Shown piece by piece: positions 9,167 through 19,117 of a stretch of DNA of 53,534 bases. The position numbers and the translations under genes were made by a program. Under the pieces are notes generated by a model, which was given only the letters and a program-made list of their open reading frames with translations, made no database searches and had not been told where the DNA came from. The number at the start of each line of letters is the position of its first letter. The first letter of the stretch is position 1. This stretch comes from Sporolituus thermophilus DSM 23256 (lineage in GTDB: Bacteria > Bacillota > Negativicutes > Sporomusales > Thermosinaceae): positions 1-53,534 of the forward strand of contig NZ_FNBU01000022.1 in the NCBI RefSeq assembly GCF_900102435.1, read 5' to 3'.

Positions 9167-9604
9167 TTACTCCAGGGAAAAACCAATGTGCGTCTGCCGC
9201 CAGCCAAGGCGTCGGTAAAACTCGTGCGCCTCGGTCCGGACCAGGTTACTGGAGAGAACGATTTTGTAACAGTTGGCCGCTTTGGCCAGGCGGCTGGCCT
9301 CGGCCATAAGCGCCGTACCAATGCCTTGCCCGCGATGAGCCGCCGCCACGACCACATTGGTCAATGCCGCCCAGGGCTGCCCTCCGTGGCCGAGGTTGGG
9401 GATAACAATGCAGGTCAAGGTGCCCACAATCTCACCGTCGCGCTCAGCCACCAGGATGTGCTGCCGCTTGTCCTGCCACGCCTCCCGCCAGGCTTCGCCG
9501 CTGTCGTCTTTTTGGTCATAGGCTTTCGCCAGCTCGCCATACAAGGCGAAAATTGCCGGTAGGTCCCCCTCCGCGGCCGGCCGGATAATTAATCTGTTCT
9601 CCAT
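9167..9604 (-). CDS. GNAT-family N-acetyltransferase
   Basis: 145 residues, a single GNAT domain: N-terminal LIIRPAAEGDLPAIFALY, beta-strand ILVAERDGEIVGTL, acetyl-CoA loop in VVAAAHRGQGIGTALM (the Q/RxxGxG/A motif) and C-terminal EFYRRLGW. It transfers an acetyl group from acetyl-CoA to an unknown acceptor in the cytoplasm. GGAGGGGAG lies before the ATG. It is 21 bases downstream of the DUF456 gene and probably co-transcribed with it. No sequence feature identifies the acceptor. Confidence 0.88.
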   Translation of the reverse strand: MENRLIIRPAAEGDLPAIFALYGELAKAYDQKDDSGEAWREAWQDKRQHILVAERDGEIVGTLTCIVIPNLGHGGQPWAALTNVVVAAAHRGQGIGTALMAEASRLAKAANCYKIVLSSNLVRTEAHEFYRRLGWRQTHIGFSLE

Positions 9605-9625
9605 TCTGACTCTCCCCTCCGCCCC

Positions 9626-10138
9626 TTACCAGGGTAAATTCGCTATAGCCAGGATGACCATCGCCACCCCTACCGCCAATTTCAAGAGTGTGCCGGTGAG
9701 CTGTCCCAGCATAACCTGCCGGGCGACCCGTCCGGCCTGCAGGGCATCTTTTGTCCGGCCATACTCAACCAGGTAGCTGGCCCCGTAAGCGCCCGCCATG
9801 GCGCCAAAGAGCGATCCTACGACCGGCAGCAGGACAGTGCCGGCAATCCCGCCGGCAAAAGCGCCCGCCAAGGCGGCTGCCGTCGCTGCTCTCGATGCTT
9901 TCGCTTTTCTGGCGCCAATCGCGCCGGCGGTAAACTCGGCCACTTCGCCGGCCAGAGCCAAACCGAACAGCAAGAGCAGCAGTTTGGCGTGGAAATGCTG
10001 AAAGCCTTCCCAATACCCGTAAATTAGCACTAAGCCCATGACCAGCCAGTTACCGGGCAGGCCGACGAGCGTCAGCCCCAAGCCGGCCAGTAGCAGGACG
10101 GCAAGACCCAGACTGGCAAGTACCGCGCTCCAATCCAC
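9626..10138 (-). CDS. DUF456 membrane protein
   Basis: 170 residues starting with GTG after AGGTGA. Hydrophobic segments lie at about 8-40, 52-75, 85-125 (glycine/alanine-rich, GAFAGGIAGTVLLPVVGSLF) and 145-168. The glycine-zipper pattern is typical of DUF456, a family of small bacterial inner-membrane proteins of unknown function. It lies about 95 bp downstream of purD, beyond a hairpin overlapping the purD stop, so it is probably expressed partly independently of the pur operon. No functional link to purines is visible. Confidence 0.8.
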   Translation of the reverse strand: MDWSAVLASLGLAVLLLAGLGLTLVGLPGNWLVMGLVLIYGYWEGFQHFHAKLLLLLFGLALAGEVAEFTAGAIGARKAKASRAATAAALAGAFAGGIAGTVLLPVVGSLFGAMAGAYGASYLVEYGRTKDALQAGRVARQVMLGQLTGTLLKLAVGVAMVILAIANLPW

Positions 10139-10216
10139 TCACTTTCACCTGCCGTAATCCTTTTTCATAGTTTTCGCCCCTGGCGGCGTTTTTACCTGCA
10201 AATTTAAGGACAAGCG

Positions 10217-10248
10217 AAAAGCCAGGGCCAAATCACTCCCTGGCTTTT
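10217..10248 (-). terminator. terminator overlapping the purD stop codon
   Basis: AAAAGCCAGGG and CCCTGGCTTTT form an 11-bp stem on the minus strand. The purD TGA (10233-10235) lies in the 10-base loop. The trailing TTTTCGCTTG makes this a moderate terminator ending the pur operon. Confidence 0.7.
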
Positions 10249-11510
10249 GTTAATGCCCGTCGGGCGATATCCCGGCGGTAATGCATATTGGCAAAATTAA
10301 TATTGCTTATCGCTTGGTACGCTTTGTCCACGGCGGCGGCAATGGTATCGGCGCAGGCCGTGACCCCGAGCACCCGCCCGCCGCCGGTCACCAGTTCGCC
10401 GCCGCTAACGGCGGTTCCGGCGTGAAAGACCAGTGCGCCTGCCGCTTCGGCGGCGGCAAGGCCGCTGATAACGTCGCCCTTGCGGTATGGTCCCGGATAG
10501 CCGCCGGCGGCCGCAACAATGCAGACCGCCGCACCGTCCGCCCAGGTGACGTCTATTTCGTGCAGCCGTCCGTCCACACAGGCTTCCATAACCGTAACAA
10601 GGTCGCTCTGCAAAAGGGGCAATACGGCCTGTGTTTCCGGATCGCCGAAACGGGCGTTAAATTCTACAACTTTCGGCCCCGCAGCGGTGATCATCAGCCC
10701 GGCATAGAGACAGCCCTGGTACAGACAGCCTTCCTGCCGCAGTGCGTCCACTACCGGCTGCAGGATTTCCCGCACTACCCGGTCACGCACCGCCGCCGTC
10801 ACCACCGGCGCCGGCGCGTAGGCGCCCATCCCGCCCGTATTAGGGCCCTGGTCGCCGTCATAGGCGCGCTTGTGGTCCTGGGCGGCCACCATCGGAACGA
10901 CGGTACAACCGTCAGTAAAGGCCAAAACTGAAGCTTCCTCGCCTTCCATATATTCTTCGATAACTACCCGGCTGCCGGCGGTGCCGAAAGCCTGGTCGCA
11001 CATAATGGTCCGCACGGCGGCAAGGGCCTCATCCACCGTTTGGGCCACTACCACGCCTTTGCCGGCGGCCAAGCCGTCAGCTTTGACGACAACCGGCGCC
11101 CCCCACCGTTGGATGCAGTCCATGGCAGCGGCTGCGTCCTCAAATACGGCGAACTTCGCGGTCGGAATGTTGTATTTTTGCATTAGCGCTTTGGCAAATG
11201 CCTTCGAACCTTCCAACCGGGCCGCCGCCTGCTTAGGACCAAATACTTTAAGACCATGGGCGGCAAAGTCGTCGGCCAGGCCCTGTACCAGCGGCAGCTC
11301 AGGGCCAACAACCGTCAGATCGATCTGCCGCTCAAGGGCAAACCGGCGAAGGGCCGTGATATCGCTTACATCAATAGGCACGCACTCGGCGAGAGCGGCG
11401 ATACCGGGATTGCCCGGCGCGCAGTAGATTTGTGTAACGCGCGGACTGGCCGCCAGTTTCCAGACCAGGGCATGCTCACGGCCGCCGCTGCCAATTACCA
11501 ATACACGCAC
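10233..11510 (-). CDS. purD: phosphoribosylamine-glycine ligase (GAR synthetase)
   Basis: 425 residues. It joins phosphoribosylamine and glycine with ATP, purine step two. The N-terminus MRVLVIGSGGREHAL is the family hallmark. The ATP-grasp core follows with VVKADGLAAGKGVVVA, EEYMEGEEAS, DHKRAYDGDQGPNTGGMGAY and EFNARFGDPETQ. The GTG at 11510 is preferred over the GTG at 11519 because AGGAGG ends 8 bases before it, and it gives the conserved N-terminus. purH ends 12 bases upstream, so the ribosome site overlaps the purH stop. Last gene of the purE-D run. Confidence 0.97.
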   Translation of the reverse strand: MRVLVIGSGGREHALVWKLAASPRVTQIYCAPGNPGIAALAECVPIDVSDITALRRFALERQIDLTVVGPELPLVQGLADDFAAHGLKVFGPKQAAARLEGSKAFAKALMQKYNIPTAKFAVFEDAAAAMDCIQRWGAPVVVKADGLAAGKGVVVAQTVDEALAAVRTIMCDQAFGTAGSRVVIEEYMEGEEASVLAFTDGCTVVPMVAAQDHKRAYDGDQGPNTGGMGAYAPAPVVTAAVRDRVVREILQPVVDALRQEGCLYQGCLYAGLMITAAGPKVVEFNARFGDPETQAVLPLLQSDLVTVMEACVDGRLHEIDVTWADGAAVCIVAAAGGYPGPYRKGDVISGLAAAEAAGALVFHAGTAVSGGELVTGGGRVLGVTACADTIAAAVDKAYQAISNINFANMHYRRDIARRALTKARE

Positions 11511-11522
11511 TAGCGCCACCTC

Positions 11523-13073
11523 CTAGTGTTTAAAATGGCGCACACCGGTAAAGACCAGTGCGATGCCATATTCATCGGCCGCCTGGATGGACTCCTCGTC
11601 CCGCACCGAGCCGCCGGGCTGGATGATGGCGCGGATTCCGGCCCGGGCGGCAGCATCTACGGTGTCGCGGAAGGGGAAAAAGGCGTCAGAGGCCAGTACC
11701 GCCCCCTGTGCTTTTTCTCCGGCCTGGGTCAGGGCAATTTGGGCCGCGCCCACCCGGTTCATCTGCCCGGCTCCGACGCCAAGGGCCTGACCGCCCTTAG
11801 CCACGACGATAGCGTTCGACTTTACATGCTTTACCACTTTCCAGGCAAAAAGCAAATCCTCCCATTCGGCGTCGCCAGGCGCCCGGCGGGAAACGACCCG
11901 CATGTCGTTCCGTCCGGCGTCCGCTCTGTCCGCCTCCTGCACCAGAATGCCGCCTGATACCTTTTTGATATCCCATTCCGCAGCCGCGCCGGAAACTGGT
12001 TGGGCCGGCGCAGCCAAAAGCAAGCGAAGATTTTTCTTTTGCCGCAAGAGACCAAGGGCCTCTTCACTGTAGCCGGGCGCAACAACCGCCTCGGTAAAGA
12101 CGGCGCTTATCTGCGCGGCGGTCGCCTTATCTACCTCACGGTTGAATCCGACAATGCCGCCGAACGCCGATACCGGGTCGGCCGCATACGCTTTGGCATA
12201 GGCTTCGGCAAGGGTAGCGGCGATGGCCGTGCCACAGGGATTGGTATGCTTGATAATGACCGCTGCCGGTTGGGCAAATTCGTTGGCTAAGGCGTAAGCG
12301 GCCTCGAGGTCAACGATATTATTAAAGGAAAGTTCTTTGCCGTGAAGCTGCCGGGCCGTGGCTATACCCGCGCCGGTAAAGTGCTTGACCCGGTAAAAGG
12401 CGGCCTGCTGATGCGGGTTTTCCCCATACCGCAGGTCCTGCACTTTTTCAAACACGAGGTGCAGATTTCCGGGAAACGGCCCCGCCCCGAGCTGTCCGTC
12501 AAGATAGGCGGCAATACAGGCGTCATATTCGGCAGTGTGGTAATAGGCTTCACGGGCCAAGGCCATACGGTATTCAACCGTGAGGTCGCCGTCCGCCGCC
12601 AGGCGCTCGCTGATTTCCCCGTAGCGGTCAGGGTTAACCACGACGGCCACATGGCGAAAATTTTTCGCGGCCGCCCGTACCATGGCCGGCCCGCCGATGT
12701 CAATGTTTTCCACCGCTTCGGCCAGGGTCACGCCGGGCTTGGCCACCGTCTGGCGGAAGGGATACAGATTGACGACAACCATATCGATGGCCGGGATATT
12801 GTGCGCCGCCAAGGCCGCCACATGCTCGGGATTGTCCCGCACGGCCAGGATACCGCCGTGGATGCGGGGATGCAGTGTCTTTACCCGGCCGTCCATCATC
12901 TCGGGAAAGCCGGTAACGTCACCGACATAAACCGCCGGCAGGCCGGCATCGCGTAAAACTTGTAAGGTGCCGCCGGTGGAAATGAGCTCAACTCCTAAAC
13001 GGCAGAGAGCCTGGGCAAATTCAACCAGTCCCCGTTTATCGGAAACACTGATAAGCGCGCGTTTTATTTTCAC
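11523..13073 (-). CDS. purH: bifunctional AICAR formyltransferase / IMP cyclohydrolase
   Basis: 516 residues, the usual family length. It formylates AICAR using 10-formyl-THF and closes the ring to IMP, the last two steps of the pathway. The N-terminal MGS-like IMP cyclohydrolase domain (about 1-195) begins [17 protein letters not shown] and has [13 protein letters not shown]. The C-terminal transformylase (about 200-516) has [24 protein letters not shown] and the Lys-His-containing [11 protein letters not shown]. The start is the GTG at 13073, after GGAGAGGAG and 1 base past the purN stop. Confidence 0.97.
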   Translation of the reverse strand: MKIKRALISVSDKRGLVEFAQALCRLGVELISTGGTLQVLRDAGLPAVYVGDVTGFPEMMDGRVKTLHPRIHGGILAVRDNPEHVAALAAHNIPAIDMVVVNLYPFRQTVAKPGVTLAEAVENIDIGGPAMVRAAAKNFRHVAVVVNPDRYGEISERLAADGDLTVEYRMALAREAYYHTAEYDACIAAYLDGQLGAGPFPGNLHLVFEKVQDLRYGENPHQQAAFYRVKHFTGAGIATARQLHGKELSFNNIVDLEAAYALANEFAQPAAVIIKHTNPCGTAIAATLAEAYAKAYAADPVSAFGGIVGFNREVDKATAAQISAVFTEAVVAPGYSEEALGLLRQKKNLRLLLAAPAQPVSGAAAEWDIKKVSGGILVQEADRADAGRNDMRVVSRRAPGDAEWEDLLFAWKVVKHVKSNAIVVAKGGQALGVGAGQMNRVGAAQIALTQAGEKAQGAVLASDAFFPFRDTVDAAARAGIRAIIQPGGSVRDEESIQAADEYGIALVFTGVRHFKH

Positions 13074-13074
13074 G

Positions 13075-13695
13075 TTACTCCTCTCCTTCCCGGATTCGCA
13101 CCCGCCGCCCTTCCACGACCAATCTTCTCTGGCAGTATAAGGAAATCGCCCGTGGATAGAGGACATGTTCAACTGCCAAAATACGCTCGGCGAGTGTTGC
13201 CGGTGTATCGTCATCCCGCACCGGCACGGCCTCCTGGAGAATAATCGGGCCGCTGTCCATCCCTTCGTCGACAAAATGAACCGTGCAGCCCGACACCTTG
13301 ACGCCGTAGCGTAGTGCCTGCCCCTGGGCGTCAAGCCCCGGGAAGGCCGGCAGCAGTGACGGGTGAATATTCATAATCCGGCCGGGAAAACGGCTGATAA
13401 AGTATGGACTGAGCAGGCGCATGAAGCCGGCCAGTACGACAAGCTCCACACCATAGGCTATCAGTTCGTCAGCCACCGCTTCTTCAAACGCTTCCCGGCT
13501 GGTAAAACGGGCCCGTTCGATACAGCGCGCCGGCACGCCGTATTCAGCCGCGCGCGCCAGCACCGGCGCCGCCGGATTATCGCTGATAATAATGCCCACC
13601 GTGGCGTCCGCCTCGCCGCGCCTGATGGCGTCCATAATGGCCTGGGCATTGGACCCCCGGCCGGAGGCCAGTATGCCCAGCGTTACCTTACTCAC
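13075..13695 (-). CDS. purN: phosphoribosylglycinamide formyltransferase, folate-dependent
   Basis: 206 residues. It transfers a formyl group from 10-formyl-THF to GAR, purine step three. Motifs: N-terminal [31 protein letters not shown] with the catalytic Asn-His region, and [18 protein letters not shown]. The start is the GTG at 13695, after AAAGGAGGCG. It overlaps the purM stop by 8 bases. The second formyltransferase type (PurT) is not needed or seen here. Confidence 0.96.
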   Translation of the reverse strand: MSKVTLGILASGRGSNAQAIMDAIRRGEADATVGIIISDNPAAPVLARAAEYGVPARCIERARFTSREAFEEAVADELIAYGVELVVLAGFMRLLSPYFISRFPGRIMNIHPSLLPAFPGLDAQGQALRYGVKVSGCTVHFVDEGMDSGPIILQEAVPVRDDDTPATLAERILAVEHVLYPRAISLYCQRRLVVEGRRVRIREGEE

Positions 13696-14752
13696 CAAAA
13701 ACGCCTCCTTTAAGGACCACTTCGCCATTTCCGGCCACGACCCGGCCAATAACGTAACAGGCTTCGCCGCGCGCCGCCAGGTCGTCCCGGACGGCGTCCG
13801 CTTCATGGGCCGGCACGATGAGAATGAGGCCGATGCCCATATTGAAGGTGCGGTACATCTCGGGCCACGCTACCTGCCCCCAAGCCTGAAGGCAAGCAAA
13901 GATAGGCGGCATGGGCCAGGCGCCGGCGTCAATTTCCACGGCGCAGCCGGCGGGCAGCACGCGCGGGATGTTATCATAAAAACCGCCGCCGGTTATATGG
14001 ACCATGCCCCGGATATCAAACCGCTCAAGGAGGGGTAAGCAGACGCGCGGGTACAGCCGCGTGGGCGTGAGCAGTTCTTCGCCCAGCGTCCGCCCGAGTT
14101 CGGGAATGTAGACGTCCGGCGCGAAGCCCTTAACATCAAAACAAATTTTACGCGCCAGCGAATAACCGTTGGAATGGAGGCCGCTGGAAGGAAGGCCGAT
14201 AAGGACATCGCCCGGCCGGATCTTTTCGCCGGTGATGAGCCGCTCTCGTTCCGCCACCCCGACGGCAAAACCGGCAATATCATATTCACCGTCGGGATAA
14301 AAGCCGGCCATTTCCGCCGTTTCCCCGCCGATGAGGGCGCACCCGGACTCGCGGCAAGCCTTGGCGATACCGGCGACGATAGCCGCCACTTTGGCCGGCT
14401 CTAATTTGCCGACGGCAAGATAATCCAGGAAAAAGAGCGGTTCGGCCCCCTGGACCAAGATGTCATTAACACACATAGCAACGGCATCCTGGCCAATGGT
14501 ATCGTGTTTATCAAGCAAAAAGGCGATTTTCAATTTCGTGCCCACCCCGTCGGTGCCGGATACCAGCACCGGCTGGCGATATTTGCCGGTGTTTAAGGCG
14601 AACAGACCGCCAAAACCGCCGATGTCGCCGACCACCTCGGGACGATAGGTGGAACGCACATGGTCTTTAATCAAGGCTACCGCCGCGTTGCCGGCGTCGA
14701 TGTCTACACCTGCATCACGATAAGTAAGCCCGGTCTCTTTATTCAAAGACAT
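13688..14752 (-). CDS. purM: phosphoribosylformylglycinamidine cyclo-ligase (AIR synthetase)
   Basis: 354 residues. It closes the imidazole ring of FGAM to AIR with ATP, purine step five. Motifs: [31 protein letters not shown] and [15 protein letters not shown]. The start at 14752 follows GCAGGAGGG by 7-8 bases and overlaps the purF end by 14 bases, a sign of tight translational coupling. Confidence 0.97.
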   Translation of the reverse strand: MSLNKETGLTYRDAGVDIDAGNAAVALIKDHVRSTYRPEVVGDIGGFGGLFALNTGKYRQPVLVSGTDGVGTKLKIAFLLDKHDTIGQDAVAMCVNDILVQGAEPLFFLDYLAVGKLEPAKVAAIVAGIAKACRESGCALIGGETAEMAGFYPDGEYDIAGFAVGVAERERLITGEKIRPGDVLIGLPSSGLHSNGYSLARKICFDVKGFAPDVYIPELGRTLGEELLTPTRLYPRVCLPLLERFDIRGMVHITGGGFYDNIPRVLPAGCAVEIDAGAWPMPPIFACLQAWGQVAWPEMYRTFNMGIGLILIVPAHEADAVRDDLAARGEACYVIGRVVAGNGEVVLKGGVFGE

Positions 14753-16157
14753 ATTTATTCCCTCCTGCGGCAGTGCAGGCCGGCATACCGGCCGGATAAT
14801 CGCAGTTGAAGCAAGCGTAACACATGGCGTCGCTAGCCACATTCGTAATAGACTGTTTCAAGCCGTCGAGTGACAGGTAATGCAGCGAGTCGGCGCCAAT
14901 GAACTGGCGGATTTCCTCTACTTGCTTGGTAGCGGCGATAAGTTCTTTGCGCACGGCTGTATCGATACCATAATAGCAGGGGAAGCCGATCGGCGGCGAG
15001 CTGACGCACATGTGCACCGCCACGGCGCCGGCCTCTTTCAGCATGCGCACAATTTTGCCGCTTGTCGTCCCCCGGACGATGGAATCGTCAACCATGATAA
15101 TCGACTTGCCCTGCACGGTGTGGCGGACAGCATTAAGCTTCATCCGTACGCCAAGGTCACGTTTTTTTTGCTCCGGCTGGATAAAAGTACGGCCGATATA
15201 ACGGTTCTTGATCAGACCTTCGGCATAGGGGATACCGGTTTCGCGGCTGAAACCCAAGGCAGCGGTGGTACCCGAGTCTGGTACCGAAATAACGATATCT
15301 GCCGCAAGCCCGCTTTCCCTGGCTAACTGCTGCCCCATGCGGAAACGGGCTTCGTAAACACTTTGTCCGTCAATAATACTGTCCGGACGGGCAAAATAAA
15401 TATACTCAAAAACGCACAAAGCTTTCCGGTCTTTCTGCCCAAACCGCTCGGATTTAAGCCCTGCGTCGCTAATGACCACCATCTCGCCGGGCTCGATGTC
15501 CCGCACCAGCTCAGCGCCCACGATGTCAAGCGCGCACGACTCGGAAGCGATAACCCAGCCGCCGCCCAACCGGCCGAGGCACAGCGGCCGGAAGCCATGG
15601 GGGTCACGCACGCCAATTAATTTATCTTCGGTCATGATAACCAGACAGTAGGCCCCCTTGATGCGGGTCAGGCTTTCTTTAATTTTGTCTTCAATCGTAC
15701 CTTGCGACGAACGGGCAATGAGGTTTACGATAACTTCGCTGTCCACCGAAGTTTGAAAGACGCTGCCCTGTTTTTCCAGCGCCTGCCGGAGCTCGTGGGC
15801 GTTAGTCAGGTTACCGTTGTGCGCCAGGCTGATATGTCCGCCGGAATAGGTTACCAACAGCGGTTGAGTATTGGCAGGCAGGCTGGAGCCGGTAGTTGAA
15901 TAACGGACATGGCCAATGGCTATATGGCCGCGCAGCGCAGGCAGACCTTGGCGAAATACCTCGCCTACCAGTCCCATGCCGCGCTGAACCTCCATTTCGC
16001 TGCCGTCGGTAACAGCGATGCCGGCGCTTTCCTGCCCCCGGTGCTGCAAGGCGTACAGACCCCAATAGGTATTGAGCGCCACGTCGTCATGGCGGGAGAA
16101 GATGCCGAAAACGCCGCATTCCTCCCGCAGCTTATCAGCCCGAAAATCGTAGTACAC
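14739..16157 (-). CDS. purF: amidophosphoribosyltransferase, Fe-S/propeptide type
   Basis: 472 residues, GTG start after AAAGGAG. It commits PRPP to purine synthesis by replacing pyrophosphate with ammonia from glutamine. A 13-residue propeptide precedes Cys14 of CGVFGIF, the N-terminal nucleophile exposed after self-processing. The PRPP loop [13 protein letters not shown] and C-terminal cysteines ([18 protein letters not shown]) mark the Bacillus-type enzyme with a structural 4Fe-4S cluster. It consumes PRPP, the ligand proposed for the second aptamer upstream of the operon, so the control logic is consistent. Confidence 0.97.
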   Translation of the reverse strand: MYYDFRADKLREECGVFGIFSRHDDVALNTYWGLYALQHRGQESAGIAVTDGSEMEVQRGMGLVGEVFRQGLPALRGHIAIGHVRYSTTGSSLPANTQPLLVTYSGGHISLAHNGNLTNAHELRQALEKQGSVFQTSVDSEVIVNLIARSSQGTIEDKIKESLTRIKGAYCLVIMTEDKLIGVRDPHGFRPLCLGRLGGGWVIASESCALDIVGAELVRDIEPGEMVVISDAGLKSERFGQKDRKALCVFEYIYFARPDSIIDGQSVYEARFRMGQQLARESGLAADIVISVPDSGTTAALGFSRETGIPYAEGLIKNRYIGRTFIQPEQKKRDLGVRMKLNAVRHTVQGKSIIMVDDSIVRGTTSGKIVRMLKEAGAVAVHMCVSSPPIGFPCYYGIDTAVRKELIAATKQVEEIRQFIGADSLHYLSLDGLKQSITNVASDAMCYACFNCDYPAGMPACTAAGGNKYVFE

Positions 16158-16178
16158 AGTTAATCTCCTTTCCGCAGC

Positions 16179-16895
16179 CTAGTCGGCAAAGACCTCCCCG
16201 GTCAGGCGGTACAGCACTTCCTTGTAGGCCTCTTCCACATTGCCCAGATCACGGCGGAAACGGTCCTTATCCAGTTTCTCCCCGGTACGGCTGTCCCAGA
16301 AGCGGCACGTATCAGGCGAAATTTCGTCGCCCAGCAGTAGTTCGCCCTTATGCAGGCCAAACTCCAATTTGAAGTCGATTAGTTCCAGGTTCTTTTCTTT
16401 CAGATAGGCGCCGAGAATGCCGTTAATCCTGAGCGCTGTCTCAGCCATAACTTTTACTTGTTCCTCGGTTGCCAAGCCGAGGGCCTTAATGTGATAGTCG
16501 TTAATAAGCGGATCGCCCAGCTCGTCGTTTTTGTAGTAGAACTCAAGTACCGTAGACGGCAGTTTCTTTCCTTCTTCCCAGCCAATCCGCTTGGCGAGCG
16601 ATCCAGCCGCTATATTGCGGACGACAACTTCGACCGGTAGGATCTTCAAGGTTTTAACCAACATTTCACGGTCGCTGATAGTGCGGATATAATGATGTTT
16701 AATACCATGCCTGCCTAGTAGTTCAAAGAAAAAGGCGGAAATTTTATTGTTGAGCACACCTTTGTTCAAGATCGTACCGCGTTTAATGCCGTTAAAAGCC
16801 GTAGCGTCATCTTTGTAGTACACCAATAGTTCATCGGCATTGTCGGTCGCATAGATTTTTTTGGCTTTCCCTTCATAAAGCGGCTGTTTTTCCAT
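16179..16895 (-). CDS. purC: SAICAR synthetase
   Basis: 238 residues. It condenses CAIR with aspartate using ATP. Motifs: [13 protein letters not shown] at the N-terminus, [52 protein letters not shown] and SPDTCRFWD. The ATG at 16895 follows AAGGGGGAA by about 8 bases; an upstream in-frame ATG (16913) has no such spacing. It is followed by purF after 21 bases. Confidence 0.97.
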   Translation of the reverse strand: MEKQPLYEGKAKKIYATDNADELLVYYKDDATAFNGIKRGTILNKGVLNNKISAFFFELLGRHGIKHHYIRTISDREMLVKTLKILPVEVVVRNIAAGSLAKRIGWEEGKKLPSTVLEFYYKNDELGDPLINDYHIKALGLATEEQVKVMAETALRINGILGAYLKEKNLELIDFKLEFGLHKGELLLGDEISPDTCRFWDSRTGEKLDKDRFRRDLGNVEEAYKEVLYRLTGEVFAD

Positions 16896-16915
16896 AAAAC
16901 ATTCCCCCTTCATCG

Positions 16916-17410
16916 CTAATTGGCTTGCAGTTTTTCCTGGGCCCGGGCAGCCCTTTGTTCCACTTCGGCAGCCAGTTTTTGGCGGTAATCGGCCAGTTTG
17001 GCGGCAAGAGCGGCATTACCGGTAGCAATGATTTGCGCAGCGAAGATGGCAGCGTTTTTGGCGCCGTTAATGGCCATGGTGGCTACGGGGATGCCGGAAG
17101 GCATTTGGACAATGCTTAGCAGCGCATCGAGCCCGCCAAGGGACGTGCTGTTAACCGGCACGCCAATAACCGGCAGGGTAGTGAAACTGGCGACGACGCC
17201 GGGAAGATGGGCGGCGGCGCCGGCTGCGGCAATTATCACCTTAACGCCGCGTTTTTCGGCCGTAGCGGCGAATTCGTGAACTTTATGGGGCGTACGGTGA
17301 GCCGAAGCGATCACCACTTCGGTTTCGATGCCAAATTCTTGCAATGTTTCCAGCGCCGGCTTGAGAACCGGCAAATCGGAATCGCTTCCCATTATGACGG
17401 CTGCCTTCAC
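16916..17410 (-). CDS. purE: N5-carboxyaminoimidazole ribonucleotide mutase
   Basis: 164 residues from the GTG at 17410 (AAAGGAG 9-10 bases upstream); starts further upstream would run through a hairpin and add non-conserved residues. The opening [13 protein letters not shown], then [12 protein letters not shown] and the [12 protein letters not shown] region are typical of class I PurE. It moves the carboxyl from N5-CAIR to C4. A purK partner is not seen in the window, so either purK lies elsewhere or the enzyme acts as a direct AIR carboxylase; the sequence alone does not settle this. Confidence 0.95.
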   Translation of the reverse strand: MKAAVIMGSDSDLPVLKPALETLQEFGIETEVVIASAHRTPHKVHEFAATAEKRGVKVIIAAAGAAAHLPGVVASFTTLPVIGVPVNSTSLGGLDALLSIVQMPSGIPVATMAINGAKNAAIFAAQIIATGNAALAAKLADYRQKLAAEVEQRAARAQEKLQAN

Positions 17411-17437
17411 TTTCCAACACTCCTTTGCGGTATTTAA

Positions 17438-17474
17438 AACCCAGATACTAAGGTTTTTTCTTAGTATCTGGGTT
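17438..17474 (-). promoter_or_regulatory. 15-bp hairpin between permease and purE (possible attenuator)
   Basis: Perfect arms AACCCAGATACTAAG (17438-17452) and its complement (17460-17474) with a 7-base A/T loop. On the minus strand it is followed by TTTTAAAT, a weak T tract. It could lower read-through into purE or mark an mRNA processing site. Confidence 0.5.
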
Positions 17475-17491
17475 AAGTTCAGCAAATAATC

Positions 17492-18862
17492 TTATTCAGC
17501 AAGAAAGATAAACCGGAGAACGACAAGCACGGCCAGAATATAAACGATCCAGTGAACTTCCCGGCCCCGCCCGCTTACCAGCTTGAGAAGCGGATAGAGT
17601 ACCAAGCCGGCCGAAATGCCGTTGGCAATGCTGTAGGTAAAAGGCATCAGGACGATAGTGGCAAAAGCGGGCATACTTTCGGTGAAATCGCTGAAATCGA
17701 TGTGACGAACCGACTCAAGCATGAGCGCGCCGACAATGATGAGGGCAGGGGCGGTAGCCGCGTCGGGAATAAGACCGGCCAGCGGCGTAAAGAACAGGGC
17801 AAGTAAGAAGAGAATACCGCAGACAATCGCCGTCAAGCCGCTGCGGCCGCCGGCGCCGATACCGGCCGCGCTCTCTATATAAGCGGTAATAGTGCTGGTG
17901 CCAAGCAGCGCACCCAGGCTTACGCCGGTAGCATCGACCATCATGGCTTTGCCGATGCCGGGAAACTTGCCGTCCTTGTCTACCAGACCGGCCTTGTTAG
18001 CGGCGCCCACCAAGGTGCCCATGGTGTCAAACAACTCAACAAAGGTAAAGGTAAAGATGATGGTCAAAAGGCCCATATGGATGGCGCCCCAAATGTCAAG
18101 GGCAAAGAAAGCGTTGCGGCTGAAATCAGGTACGGCAATGGGGCTGAAACCGGCCGGAATCTTTACGATGCCCATAACAATACCGATAATTGTTGTGGTA
18201 AGAATGCCGATGAGCATTGCGCCGCGCACATTGCGCGCCATCAGCACAGCAATCAGGATAAGCCCGAAAACGGCAAGGAGAACGTGGGGATCGGCCAGCT
18301 TGCCGAGCTCAATAATCGTCTCAAAGTGCATGGGCGTGCCATTGCCTTTGGCGGCGATGATTTTTTCCAGCGTCGGCGGAATAAGGGAGAGACGAATGCT
18401 CATGATGCCGGACAGTTTCAGGCCAATAATCGTAATGAACAAACCGATACCGACGGTAATCGCATGTTTAAGCGATGTTGGCATGCCTTCTACCAAAAGC
18501 TGGCGGATATTGGTGACAGTGAGCAAAATAAAGATAAGACCGGAAATAAATACTGCTCCCAGCGCCACCTGCCAGGAAACGCCCATGCCAATAACAACGG
18601 TAAAAGCGTAAAACGCGTTGAGGCCCATGCCAGGCGCTAAGGCAATGGGATAGTTGACAAAGAGTCCCATCATAATCGTCACCAAACCGGCGCCAAGGGC
18701 CGTTGCCAGCAGGACGGCGTTTTTATCCATGCCGGCCGCCCCCAGAATGCTAGGATTGACGAACAAAATGTAGGCCATGGTCATGAAGGTGGTAATGCCG
18801 GCCATGACTTCTGTTTTAACGTCCGTTTTCCGCGCACTCAGCTCAAACAACTTCTCAAACAT
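17492..18862 (-). CDS. pbuG: AzgA-type purine (guanine/hypoxanthine/xanthine) permease
   Basis: 456 residues, about 12-14 hydrophobic segments. N-terminal motifs FMTMAYILFVNPSIL and APGMGLNAFYAF plus TFVELFDTMGTLVG are characteristic of the AzgA/PbuG branch of NCS2 nucleobase transporters, which import hypoxanthine, guanine or adenine by proton symport. The ATG at 18862 follows GGGAGGAAAAAG; the frame opens upstream without a ribosome site. It is the first gene after the tandem riboswitch, so it is switched off by guanine together with the pur genes. Which base it carries is not visible from sequence. Confidence 0.9.
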   Translation of the reverse strand: MFEKLFELSARKTDVKTEVMAGITTFMTMAYILFVNPSILGAAGMDKNAVLLATALGAGLVTIMMGLFVNYPIALAPGMGLNAFYAFTVVIGMGVSWQVALGAVFISGLIFILLTVTNIRQLLVEGMPTSLKHAITVGIGLFITIIGLKLSGIMSIRLSLIPPTLEKIIAAKGNGTPMHFETIIELGKLADPHVLLAVFGLILIAVLMARNVRGAMLIGILTTTIIGIVMGIVKIPAGFSPIAVPDFSRNAFFALDIWGAIHMGLLTIIFTFTFVELFDTMGTLVGAANKAGLVDKDGKFPGIGKAMMVDATGVSLGALLGTSTITAYIESAAGIGAGGRSGLTAIVCGILFLLALFFTPLAGLIPDAATAPALIIVGALMLESVRHIDFSDFTESMPAFATIVLMPFTYSIANGISAGLVLYPLLKLVSGRGREVHWIVYILAVLVVLRFIFLAE

Positions 18863-18953
18863 TTTTCTTTTTCCTCCCAAGTCGCATTTGTCTTTTGAGT
18901 AAAGCCCTCCCATTTACCGCCGCCACCGAACCTGGCCATCACCCCGGCGAAAA

Positions 18954-19013
18954 CAAAAAAAGCGGGCAGGGGAAAATTTCCATCTCGTAAAGAGCGAAAC
19001 TTCCCCGCCCGGG
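18954..19013 (-). terminator. riboswitch-controlled terminator
   Basis: On the minus strand CGGGC-GGGGAA pairs with TTCCCC-T-GCCCG and is followed by TTTTTTT. The 5' arm shares bases with the 3' end of the PRPP aptamer, so aptamer folding and terminator folding exclude each other. It ends about 90 bases before the permease start. Confidence 0.85.
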
Positions 19014-19116
19014 TTTTTATCCCATCGGTGTGGCGTTACTGGGTAACACCTGTACCACTCGGTCGCAGCCATAGCCGAAAGTAAGCTCCGGCCATGCGGA
19101 ACCCTAGGTACACTTT
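19003..19116 (-). ncRNA. ykkC-family riboswitch, probably PRPP class
   Basis: Minus-strand conserved blocks of the ykkC class are present: CTAGGGTTCCG (19097-19107), a GACCGAGTGG segment, and the 3' block GATGGGATAAAAACCCGGG (19008-19026 region). ykkC RNAs include guanidine, ppGpp and PRPP sensors. PRPP members control purine genes and are known to occur directly after guanine aptamers. Its position 1-3 bases after a guanine aptamer and before pur genes makes PRPP the best call. Binding should block the overlapping terminator and switch the operon on. The exact subtype needs covariance-model scoring. Confidence 0.85.
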
Positions 19117-19117
19117 C

